Assembly (NCBI RefSeq): GCF_020881035.1
Contig: NZ_JAJITC010000013.1
Location: 1-64,000, forward strand
DNA: 64,000 nucleotides
Reading direction: 5' to 3'
Origin: Paraburkholderia translucens
GTDB taxonomy: Bacteria > Pseudomonadota > Gammaproteobacteria > Burkholderiales > Burkholderiaceae
The notes below the pieces were generated by a model that did not search any database, was not told the origin of the DNA, and worked only from the letters and a program-made list of their open reading frames with translations. The translations under genes were made by a program, and so were the position numbers. Of this stretch, positions 8,732 through 16,552 are shown piece by piece. Numbering within the stretch: the first letter of the stretch is position 1; every line of letters starts with the position of its first letter.

Positions 8732-8881
8732 CTACGTAGTCAGTCTCGATTCGGGCACCGTTGGTGATTCGAATGCGTGAGGATATTCGTGACGAAACCA
8801 ATCTTTCACCTGATCGTGGTTGAGAGCATCCAGACGAGGAGGTTCATAAGTGTCCACCCGCGCTCCAACGGGACGGTTCAT
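8732..8881 (-). CDS. Possible very small protein (49 aa)
   Basis: A 49-codon frame with plausible protein composition (DTYEPPRLDALNHDQ, then DWFRHEYPHAFE). Its ATG overlaps the stop of the preceding tiny ORF as ATGA, a usual sign of translational coupling. A neighbouring frame just downstream also reads sensibly (ETDYVDRNVARGRE, then CHVHVRGDWVFLLL), so this could be a frameshifted longer gene. There is no family match by eye. With its partner it is the only content I can see in the 486-bp gap 8568-9053. Confidence 0.3.
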   Translation of the reverse strand: MNRPVGARVDTYEPPRLDALNHDQVKDWFRHEYPHAFESPTVPESRLTT

Positions 8882-9009
8882 TTAGCATGCAGTCCAGCGC
8901 GCAAATCTTTCCACCAACCGGCTAAACCCCGAGGGAGTTGGGGATGCTGAGAGCGGGATGGAAGCTGCAAAGTCACGTAAGCAGCGATGCCGAGCAGAAT
9001 GCCGTTCAT
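8878..9009 (-). CDS. Possible very small membrane protein (43 aa)
   Basis: A 43-codon frame with one hydrophobic segment (MNGILLGIAAYVTLQL) and a basic tail (WWKDLRAGLHAK). It ends in an ATGA overlap with the next small ORF. No ribosome site is evident, and the frame continues upstream without a better start. Either a small membrane peptide or a leftover of a longer gene. Confidence 0.25.
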   Translation of the reverse strand: MNGILLGIAAYVTLQLPSRSQHPQLPRGLAGWWKDLRAGLHAK

Positions 9010-9053
9010 CCAAAATGTTGCGGCTATTGCCCTATGCGGTCGGCAGGGGCATC

Positions 9054-9530
9054 CTACCCTTCCACCGCGACGCGCTTCGTCATCGGCACGCAAGCCAACT
9101 CCAGTCCACGCGAGGTACGGTACGTCGAAACCGAATCACCCGACCAACCACAACGACGATAGAACGCTGCCGCGTTTAGTGTTGCATCGAGGCGCATTGT
9201 GGCAACGCCATGATGGCCGGCCAAAGCTTCGAGAAACTGCAGCATCTTTCGCCCAATACCGCGCCCCGTGTGGGACGGTCGCACGAAGATTGCATCGACT
9301 TGCCCATTTGCCACCGTGAGCATTCCTGTACCGACGACCAGCCCCTCATCGGCGGCAACATAGAAATCACGTTCTACAACGCTCGCCCATTTGTCGGTGG
9401 GCGTGCCATCGACCCATGCCGAAAGGGCTGCCACCGGATAATGCCCAGCGCACGCAGCGTGCACCGAGGCTCTACGGATATGCCATGCGACGAATACGTC
9501 GTCGCAGGTCGCTTTTCGTATGGTCAGCAT
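9054..9530 (-). CDS. GNAT-family N-acetyltransferase
   Basis: A 158-residue acetyltransferase starting at the ATG that opens MLTIRKATCDDV; a start at 9569 would add 13 residues. The acetyl-CoA loop is clear: VDAIFVRPSHTGRGIGRKML (G-R-G-I-G) near residues 75-95, followed by LDATLNAAAFYRRCGW. This is the upstream end of the acetyltransferase-rich block and lies 51 bp from the stop of the RND pump gene, which runs the same way. The substrate is unknown. Confidence 0.87.
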   Translation of the reverse strand: MLTIRKATCDDVFVAWHIRRASVHAACAGHYPVAALSAWVDGTPTDKWASVVERDFYVAADEGLVVGTGMLTVANGQVDAIFVRPSHTGRGIGRKMLQFLEALAGHHGVATMRLDATLNAAAFYRRCGWSGDSVSTYRTSRGLELACVPMTKRVAVEG

Positions 9531-9581
9531 GCTGCAAATGGAAAAGAAAAATGTCTGGTCGTTGCCCATCCACCCTGTCGC

Positions 9582-12500
9582 TCAAAAAGGCTCCGTCTGC
9601 TTTGCCTTCAAAGTGCGCCGGTTCAACACTGGATCTCCGTCTGCGCGACGACGCCTTCGCATGGCCCGGGTGACGACATGAAACGAGACCGGCGTAAAGA
9701 TCAACCCAAGCATCATCGCCGCAGTCATGCCACCGAACACTCCCGTGCCGATCGAATGCCGGCTCTCGGCGCCACCGCCCGTCGAAAATACGAGCGGCAC
9801 GACGCCGACCAGAAACGCTGCCGACGTCATGACGATCGGCCGGAAGCGCATCGTGCAGGCCTCGACGATCGCATCGGACAGAGCCGCTCCGCGCGCATGC
9901 AGATCGCGCGCGAACTGCACGATCAGAATCGCATTCTTACCCGCGAGCCCGATGACGGTCACGACGCCGATCTTGAAGTAAATATCGTTCGGCAATCCGC
10001 GCACGAACATCGCCGCGACGGCGCCGATGATGCCGAGCGGCACGACGATCAGCACCGACAGCGGAATCGTCCAGCTTTCGTAAAGCGCCGCGAGCGCCAT
10101 GAACACGGCGAGCAGCGACAACGCGAGCAACTGCGGCGTTTGTTGCGCCGCCTGCGTCTCGGCGAGTGACACGTCGGCCCACTCGAACCCGATCCCTGCG
10201 GGCAATTGAGCCGCGAGCCGTTCCATCTCGGCCATCGCGGCACCGGAGCTGTAGCCGCGCGCGGCGCGACCCGTCACGTCGAGCGCCGGGTACCCGTTAT
10301 AACGCGTCAGGACGCTCGGTCCGCGCGCCCAGTGCAGCGACGCGAAGGCCGAGAACGGCACCATACTGCCCGTCCGGTTGCGGACCGGGAGCGCGAGCAG
10401 ATCGGCGTCCGTCATCCGTGTGGCAGCATCGCCGCCGACTAGCACGCGCAGCATCCGGCCACCCGCCGGGTAGTCGGCGATGTACGACGTGCCGAACGTC
10501 GCGCCAAGTACATCGGCGATGGCATCGAACGAGACGTCCATCGCGTAGGCCTTCATGCGGTCAACCTCGACCGTTACGCGTGGCGCGTCGGGCAGCGTCT
10601 CGGAGTGCACGTCGGCCAGCTCGGGGCTTTGCTTCGCGAGTTCGATAAGACGCTCGCGCGCCGCGTCGAGCACCTCCTTGCCCACGCCGCCGCGGTCTTC
10701 GAGGTGGAACGTAAAGCCGTCGGAGTGGCCAAGTCCGGGCACCGAGGGCGGCAACTGCGCGACCACCTCCCCGTCGAGGATCCCGGCGAATTCGCCGTTC
10801 AGCCTTTCACGCAAGCTCACCGCATCGACATCGCGACGCTCCCAGTCTTTCAGTGACACGAAGGCCATGCCGACGTTCTGCCCGCTGCCCGCGAAACTCC
10901 ACCCGATCACCGAGGTCACGTTCTCGACGGCTGGCTCCTTGTGCAGGATCGCTTCGACGCGGCGCAGCACCGCGAAGGTCCGCTCCTGCGAAGCCCCGGG
11001 CGGCAGCTGCACCATCACCTGAAGCTGCCCCTGATCTTCGGTCGGCAAGAACCCCCCGGGCATCGCCGCATAGAGCGCCGCCGCCGCACCGATCAGCGCG
11101 ATGTGCACGGCGAAGGCCAGCTTGGAGCGCCCGAGCAATCGCGCCACCCAGACGCCGTAACGGCGCGTCGCACCATCGAAGCCGGAGGCGAACTTCGCGA
11201 GCCAGCGCGCGGTGGCACCGCCGCCGCAAGCGTGATGGTGGCTCGGCGGCTCGAGCAGATTCGCGCATAGAGCAGGCGCGAGCGAAAGCGCCATGAACGC
11301 CGAGACCAGAATCGCCGAAATCATCGCGATCGAGAACTGCCGGTAGATTCCGCCCACGCCGCCGCTGAAAAACGCCATCGGCAGGAAGACGGCAATCAGC
11401 ACGGCCGTGACGCCGACGATCGCCCCGCCGATCTGCCGCATCGCCTTGCGAGTCGCTTCGCGCGGCGCCAGTCCCTCGTCGCGCATGATCCGTTCGACGT
11501 TTTCGACGACGACGATCGCGTCGTCGACGAGGATGCCGATCGCAAGCACGAGTCCGAATAGCGTGAAGACGTTGATCGAAAGACCGAAGGCGCGCATGGC
11601 GAGGAACGCGCCCAACAGCGTGACGGGAATCACGACGGTCGGCACGAGCGCGTAGCGCAGCTCGCGCAGGAACAGCCACATCACGCAGAAGACGAGGACG
11701 ATTGCCTCGCAGAGCGTCAGGACGACCTCCCTGATGGCGATCTTGACGAAATGCGCGCCGTCGTAGGGAATCCGCACGTCGATGCCGGCGGGCAGCGTCT
11801 TCGACAACGCGTCGATGCGCGCGCGGATCGCGTTCGAAGTGGCGAGCGCGTTGCCGAGCGGCCCAAGCTGGATGCCAACCGTCGCGGCGGATTGCCCGTT
11901 CAGGCGCGACCAGAAGGTATAGCTGTCGCGCCCGACCTCGACGCGGGCCACGTCGCCGAGCCGCACCACGGCCCCGCCCGGCTGCGCCTTCAGCACGACC
12001 GCGGCGAACTCGGCCGGCGTGCGCAACTGCCCATGCACATTGACGGACGCGGTCAATGCCTGACCGGCCCTGGCCGGCGCGTCGCCGATCGCGCCCGCCG
12101 TGACGGTCGAATTCTGCGCACGAATCGCGGCGCTGACGTCGGCGGGCGACAGGCTGTATTCACGCAGCTTCATCGGATCGAGCCAGATACGCATCGCCTC
12201 GTCGGCGTCCCACAGTTCCGCCGAGCCAACGCCGGGCGTGCGTTTCAGTTCGCGCAGCAGATAGCGGTTCAGATAGTCGCTCAATGCCGTGGAATCGCGT
12301 GTGCCGTCGGTCGACACGAGCGTGACGAGCATGAGAAACGTATTCGTCGCCTTGAAGACGCTGATGCCCTGCTGCACGACTTGCTGCGGCAAACGCGGTT
12401 CGATCTGCTTCAGGCGGTTCTGCACGTCGACCATGGCCAAGTCGGGATCCGTGCCGGGCGTGAACAGCACATCGATTTCGAGCTCGCCGAGCCCGTCGCT

Positions 12501-12743
12501 CGTCGTCTCGTAGTACGAGAGCCCGGTTGCGCCGTCGAGACTCTGCTCGATCAGGCTCGCGACGTCGTTGTCGACCTGCTCGGCCGTCGCGCCGGGATAG
12601 GCCGCCGAGATGACGACGCGCGGCGGCGCAAGGCGCGGATACTGCGAGATCGGCAGCATCGGAAGCGCCAGCGCGCCGGCCAGAGCGACGGCGAACGCGA
12701 CGATCCAGGCGAAAACGGGACGATCGATGAAAAACGACGGCAC
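9582..12743 (-). CDS. RND efflux pump inner-membrane subunit (HAE1 family)
   Basis: A full-length (1053-residue) proton-driven exporter of the AcrB/MexB type. Visible hallmarks are the N-terminal FIDRPVFAWIVAFAVALAGA, the LPISQYPRLAPP segment, the TM4 proton-relay aspartates in LAIGILVDDAIVVVENVERI, and a repeat of the fold in the C-terminal half (LAGKNAILIVQFARDL). It starts at GTG with GAGGTG 7 nt upstream. Genes for the periplasmic adaptor and the outer-membrane channel are not adjacent and not seen in the window, so it must borrow partners or work differently. It lies just downstream of yejF in the same direction, so it may be the last gene of the peptide-uptake block. Confidence 0.93.
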   Translation of the reverse strand: MPSFFIDRPVFAWIVAFAVALAGALALPMLPISQYPRLAPPRVVISAAYPGATAEQVDNDVASLIEQSLDGATGLSYYETTSDGLGELEIDVLFTPGTDPDLAMVDVQNRLKQIEPRLPQQVVQQGISVFKATNTFLMLVTLVSTDGTRDSTALSDYLNRYLLRELKRTPGVGSAELWDADEAMRIWLDPMKLREYSLSPADVSAAIRAQNSTVTAGAIGDAPARAGQALTASVNVHGQLRTPAEFAAVVLKAQPGGAVVRLGDVARVEVGRDSYTFWSRLNGQSAATVGIQLGPLGNALATSNAIRARIDALSKTLPAGIDVRIPYDGAHFVKIAIREVVLTLCEAIVLVFCVMWLFLRELRYALVPTVVIPVTLLGAFLAMRAFGLSINVFTLFGLVLAIGILVDDAIVVVENVERIMRDEGLAPREATRKAMRQIGGAIVGVTAVLIAVFLPMAFFSGGVGGIYRQFSIAMISAILVSAFMALSLAPALCANLLEPPSHHHACGGGATARWLAKFASGFDGATRRYGVWVARLLGRSKLAFAVHIALIGAAAALYAAMPGGFLPTEDQGQLQVMVQLPPGASQERTFAVLRRVEAILHKEPAVENVTSVIGWSFAGSGQNVGMAFVSLKDWERRDVDAVSLRERLNGEFAGILDGEVVAQLPPSVPGLGHSDGFTFHLEDRGGVGKEVLDAARERLIELAKQSPELADVHSETLPDAPRVTVEVDRMKAYAMDVSFDAIADVLGATFGTSYIADYPAGGRMLRVLVGGDAATRMTDADLLALPVRNRTGSMVPFSAFASLHWARGPSVLTRYNGYPALDVTGRAARGYSSGAAMAEMERLAAQLPAGIGFEWADVSLAETQAAQQTPQLLALSLLAVFMALAALYESWTIPLSVLIVVPLGIIGAVAAMFVRGLPNDIYFKIGVVTVIGLAGKNAILIVQFARDLHARGAALSDAIVEACTMRFRPIVMTSAAFLVGVVPLVFSTGGGAESRHSIGTGVFGGMTAAMMLGLIFTPVSFHVVTRAMRRRRRADGDPVLNRRTLKAKQTEPF

Positions 12744-12788
12744 CTGTTCACCTCAGTCGTTGTGCCGAACGAAGCCAACGCGCCTCGC

Positions 12789-14432
12789 TCATGCGAGCTG
12801 CTCACGGGCATCGTTTTGCGCGACTTGCATCGACGCGGCGAGCAGCGCCTGGGTATAGGGATGCGCGGGCGTATGCAACACGTCCAGCGCGTCGCCAGCC
12901 TCTACGATCCGCCCGCCTTTCATGACCACCACGCGGTGCGCCATCGCGCGCATCACGGCCAGATCATGCGTGATGAAAAGGTAGCTGAGCCCATACTTCT
13001 GCTGCAAACGCGTCAACAGGCCAAGCACTTGCTGCTGCACCGATACGTCCAGCGCACTCGTCGGTTCATCTAGCACGATCAATTCGGGTTCCACGGCGAG
13101 CGCGCGCGCGATCGCAATCCGCTGCCGCTGACCGCCCGAGAATTCGTGCGGATAACGCGGCAGCGCGTCGGCGGCCAAACCGACCTCCTGGAGCAGCTCG
13201 ACGATGCGCGCCCTGCGTTCCGGCGCATCGAGATGGGGCCGATGAACCCGCAGCCCCTCGCCGACGATCTGCTCGATCGTCATGCGCGGAGAAAGCGAGC
13301 CGAACGGATCCTGGAACACGACCTGCATGCACGCGCACAGTGCGCGCCAGGCCTTGCTCGACGATCTGTATTCGCGCAGCGACTTGCCGGCCACCTTGAC
13401 GTCGCCGGCCGCGGCCCGTTGCAAGCCGAGCACCGTCGAGGCGAGCGTCGACTTGCCGGAACCGGATTCCCCTACGATCCCGAGCGTCTCGCCGCGGCGC
13501 AGCGTGAGGTCAATCTCGTGCAGCGCGCGGAACGCCGTCCTGCCGAACAACGAGCGCCAGCCTTTCGCGCTCGTTCGATAGTCGACCGCGAGCCCCTCGA
13601 TCGACAGCACGTTCTGCGCATCGTCAGGCACGCTCCCGATTGCGCGACGCGGCTCGCTGTCGAGCAATCGCTTCGTATAGGGATGCTGCGGATTCGCGAA
13701 CAGCGCCTCCGTCGTATTGGTTTCGACGAGCACGCCCTTCTCCATGACGGCGACGCGCTGCGCGAACCGCCGCACGAGATTCAGATCATGCGTGATCAAC
13801 AGCACGGCCATGCCCCGCTCCTGCGCCTCCTGCTCCTGCAAGCCGATCAGCAGGTCGACGATCTGTTGGCGCACGGTCACGTCGAGCGCCGTGGTCGGCT
13901 CGTCGGCCAGCAGGAGCCGCGGGCGGCACGCGAGCGCCATCGCGATCATCGCGCGCTGGCGCTGGCCGCCGGAGAGCTGGTGCGGGTAGCTGTCGATGCG
14001 GCGTTCGGGCTCGGGAATGCCCGTACGCCGCAGCAGCTCGATGCCGCGCTCGCGTGCCGCATTCGGGCGCAGCCCCTCGTGCAGCCGCAGGCTCTCCGCG
14101 ATCTGCTGGCCCACCGTATAGAGCGGATTGAGCGCCGTCATGGGCTCCTGGAACACCATCGCGATATCGGCGCCGCGTACGCCGCGCATCTGCTGTTCGC
14201 TCTTCGTCAGCAGGTCCTCTCCATCGAAGACGATACGGCCCATGTGCGTGGCATCGCGCACGAGGCGCAGCACCGACAGCGCCGTCACGCTCTTACCCGA
14301 GCCCGATTCGCCGACGAGCGCGACACGCTCGCCGCGGCCGATCGCGAGATTGACGTCGAACACACATTGCCTCTCGCCGAACGAGATGCACAATTCTTCG
14401 ATGCTGAGCAGCGGTTTGCAGTTTTCGCTCAT
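12789..14432 (-). CDS. yejF: Peptide ABC transporter ATPase YejF (two nucleotide-binding domains)
   Basis: A 547-residue fused ATPase with two complete ABC cassettes. Walker A motifs are GESGSGKS in both halves; signatures are LSGGQRQRAMIAMAL and FSGGQRQRIAIARAL; Walker B regions are LLLADEPTTALD and LIVLDEPTSALD; switch histidines lie in LLITHDLN and LFITHDLA. This two-cassette form with YejA-B-E is the E. coli Yej oligopeptide (microcin C) importer arrangement. Start 14432 is used because GGAGGTGG precedes it and its ATG overlaps the yejE stop by 4 nt. It supplies energy for uptake through YejB/YejE. Confidence 0.93.
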   Translation of the reverse strand: MSENCKPLLSIEELCISFGERQCVFDVNLAIGRGERVALVGESGSGKSVTALSVLRLVRDATHMGRIVFDGEDLLTKSEQQMRGVRGADIAMVFQEPMTALNPLYTVGQQIAESLRLHEGLRPNAARERGIELLRRTGIPEPERRIDSYPHQLSGGQRQRAMIAMALACRPRLLLADEPTTALDVTVRQQIVDLLIGLQEQEAQERGMAVLLITHDLNLVRRFAQRVAVMEKGVLVETNTTEALFANPQHPYTKRLLDSEPRRAIGSVPDDAQNVLSIEGLAVDYRTSAKGWRSLFGRTAFRALHEIDLTLRRGETLGIVGESGSGKSTLASTVLGLQRAAAGDVKVAGKSLREYRSSSKAWRALCACMQVVFQDPFGSLSPRMTIEQIVGEGLRVHRPHLDAPERRARIVELLQEVGLAADALPRYPHEFSGGQRQRIAIARALAVEPELIVLDEPTSALDVSVQQQVLGLLTRLQQKYGLSYLFITHDLAVMRAMAHRVVVMKGGRIVEAGDALDVLHTPAHPYTQALLAASMQVAQNDAREQLA

Positions 14433-15538
14433 TGGCCACCTCCGAACGCCGAGCCGCGGTTGCGCGTATCGAGCGCGTTGCGCAGCGCGTCGCCCATGAA
14501 CGTCAGGAGCAGCAGCGTGGCGACGAGCGCGGAGAACACCGATACCGAGATCCACCAGGCATCGAGATTGTTTTTACCCTCCTGCAACAGTTCGCCGAGG
14601 CTCGGCGTGGGTGGCGGAACGCCGAGCCCGAGAAAGTCGAGGCTCGTCAATGAAAGGATCGCGGCGCTCATGCGAAACGGCAGGAACGTGATGACCGGGG
14701 TCAGGCTGTTCGGCAATACGTGGCGCCAGATGATCTGCCAGTTCGAGAGCCCCATCGTGCGCGCGGCTCTCACGTAGTCGAGCGCGCGGTTGCGCAGGAA
14801 TTCCGCGCGCACGTAGTCGGATAACAGCAGCCAGCCGAACATCGACAGCAGGATGAACAGCAGCCAAAGCGTCGGCTCGAAGATCGAGGCGAAGATGATG
14901 AGCAGATAGAGATCCGGCATCGACGACCAGATCTCGATCAGGCGCTGGCCGACGAGGTCGGTCCGTCCACCGTAGAAGCCCTGCAGCGCACCCGTCAACA
15001 CGCCAAAGAACACGCCTGACAATGTCAGAGCGAACGCCATCAGCACCGACACACGAAAGCCGTAGAGCAGCCGCGCGAGCACGTCGCGCCCGAACTGATC
15101 GGTTCCGAGCCAGTTCGCGGCGTTCGGGGGGGCCGGGAACGGCCGCTCGGCGAAATAGTCGATCGTGTCGTAGTAGTTGTGGTTCGGCGCATAGACCGCG
15201 AAATTCCCGTTTGCTTCCAGGCGGGAGCGGATATACGGATCGAGATAGTTCGTCTTCGCGGGGAAATCACCGCCGAACTGCGTCTCCGGATACTCCTTCA
15301 GGATCGGGAAGTAGTAGTGTCCGTCGTAGCGCACGATAAGCGGCTTGTCGTTGGCGATCAGTTCGCCGGCAAGGCTCACGACAAACAGCGCCACAAATAT
15401 GATCAGGCTCCAGTAGCCGAGCCTCTGGCCTTTGAAGCGCAGCCAGGTGCGTCGCCACGGCGAGACCGGCGCGGCCGGCGCCGCGGGCGCCTCAGCGGTC
15501 CACGCTGTCGAATTGGATGCGGGGGTCGACAATGACAT
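14429..15538 (-). CDS. yejE: Peptide ABC transporter permease YejE
   Basis: A 369-residue inner-membrane permease. After an Ala/Pro-rich N-terminus comes one membrane helix, then the long periplasmic segment typical of YejE (NDKPLIVRYDGHYYFPILKE), and then the DppC-like permease core with the conserved WLGTDQFGRDVLARLLYG and the EAA-type loop around ARTMGLSNWQIIWRHVLPN. The start at 15538 makes it overlap yejB by 47 nt, as is common in this operon. It pairs with YejB to form the channel. Confidence 0.93.
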   Translation of the reverse strand: MSLSTPASNSTAWTAEAPAAPAAPVSPWRRTWLRFKGQRLGYWSLIIFVALFVVSLAGELIANDKPLIVRYDGHYYFPILKEYPETQFGGDFPAKTNYLDPYIRSRLEANGNFAVYAPNHNYYDTIDYFAERPFPAPPNAANWLGTDQFGRDVLARLLYGFRVSVLMAFALTLSGVFFGVLTGALQGFYGGRTDLVGQRLIEIWSSMPDLYLLIIFASIFEPTLWLLFILLSMFGWLLLSDYVRAEFLRNRALDYVRAARTMGLSNWQIIWRHVLPNSLTPVITFLPFRMSAAILSLTSLDFLGLGVPPPTPSLGELLQEGKNNLDAWWISVSVFSALVATLLLLTFMGDALRNALDTRNRGSAFGGGQ

Positions 15539-16544
15539 AGCAGACGTCAGCAATGAGTTTGGTTAAAAGGCCGATCAGGGTGAAAAGAAACAGCGAGCCG
15601 AGCACCACGGGGTAGTCACGGCGAATCACCGAGTCGTAAGACAGCTGCCCCATGCCGTCGAGCGAGAACAGCGTCTCGATCAGCAGGTTGCCGTTCAGGA
15701 ACGCGCCGACGAAGGCGGCGGGCAGGCCTGTCAACAGCGGAATGGCAGCGTTGCGCAGCACGTGCTTCCACAACACGTCCCGTTCGGGCGCGCCTTTGGC
15801 GCGCGCCGTCAGAACGTACTGCCGGCCGATCTCTTCGAGGAACGTGTTTTTCGTCAGTATCGTCACGATCGCGAAGTTGCCGACGACGGACGCCGTCACG
15901 GGCAGCACCATGTGCCAGACGTAATCGAGCACCTTGCCCGCGGCGGACAGATCGGCGAAGTTGTCGGATGTGAGCCCGCGCATCGGAAAGAGCTGCCAGA
16001 ACGTGCCGCCGCCGAACAGCATCAGCAACAACACCCCGAGCACGAACCCCGGAATCGCGTAGCCGACGAGGACGAGCACGCTCGTCACCGCATCGAATCG
16101 CGAGCCGTTGCGCACGGCTTTGGCGATCCCGAGCGGCACGGACACCGCGTAAGTCAGCATCACGGTCCAGAGCCCGAGCGAAATGGAGACAGGCAGCTTG
16201 CTACGAATGACCTCCCACACGCTCTTGTGCTGGAAATACGACTGGCCGAGATCGAACGTCGCGTAGCTCTTCAACATCAGCAGGTAACGCGTGAGCGGCG
16301 GCTTGTCGAAGCCGAATTGCTTCTTGATCTGCTCGATCTGCTGCGGGTCGAGGCCCTGGCTGCCGTGGTAGCCGCTGCCGCCTCCGCCGTCCGCACCGTG
16401 GCGCGACTCGCCGTGACGAAGCTGGGTAACCATCTGCTCCACCGGCCCCCCCGGCACGAACTGGGTCACGATGAAAGTCAGCGTGACGACACCGACGATC
16501 GTCGGGACCATCAACAGCAGACGTCTGAGAATGTAGGCGAACAT
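15492..16544 (-). CDS. yejB: Peptide ABC transporter permease YejB
   Basis: A 350-residue DppB-type permease. It starts MFAYILRRLLLMVPTIVGVV and carries TARAKGAPERDVLWKHVLRN as its ATPase-contact loop. It ends with the family-typical YPVVLGSLFLFTLIGLLTKL. A Gly/His-rich stretch near residues 45-65 is an insertion commonly seen in this subfamily. Start 16544 has GAGGAG a few nt upstream and follows the yejA stop closely. It forms the translocation pore with YejE. Confidence 0.93.
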   Translation of the reverse strand: MFAYILRRLLLMVPTIVGVVTLTFIVTQFVPGGPVEQMVTQLRHGESRHGADGGGGSGYHGSQGLDPQQIEQIKKQFGFDKPPLTRYLLMLKSYATFDLGQSYFQHKSVWEVIRSKLPVSISLGLWTVMLTYAVSVPLGIAKAVRNGSRFDAVTSVLVLVGYAIPGFVLGVLLLMLFGGGTFWQLFPMRGLTSDNFADLSAAGKVLDYVWHMVLPVTASVVGNFAIVTILTKNTFLEEIGRQYVLTARAKGAPERDVLWKHVLRNAAIPLLTGLPAAFVGAFLNGNLLIETLFSLDGMGQLSYDSVIRRDYPVVLGSLFLFTLIGLLTKLIADVCYVIVDPRIQFDSVDR

Positions 16545-16552
16545 GACGCTCC

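Noticed and set aside
3170..9530. Integron gene-cassette array
   Set aside because: The run of small one-strand genes looks cassette-like, and a GTTGGGC word occurs near 5371. There are no repeated attC-like sites between genes, no integrase gene, and an ordinary terminator lies inside the block at 7169-7192.
13146..14777. 543-codon plus-strand ORF opposite yejF
   Set aside because: It is rich in Arg, His and Ala as expected of an antisense shadow, while the minus strand has two perfect ABC cassettes.
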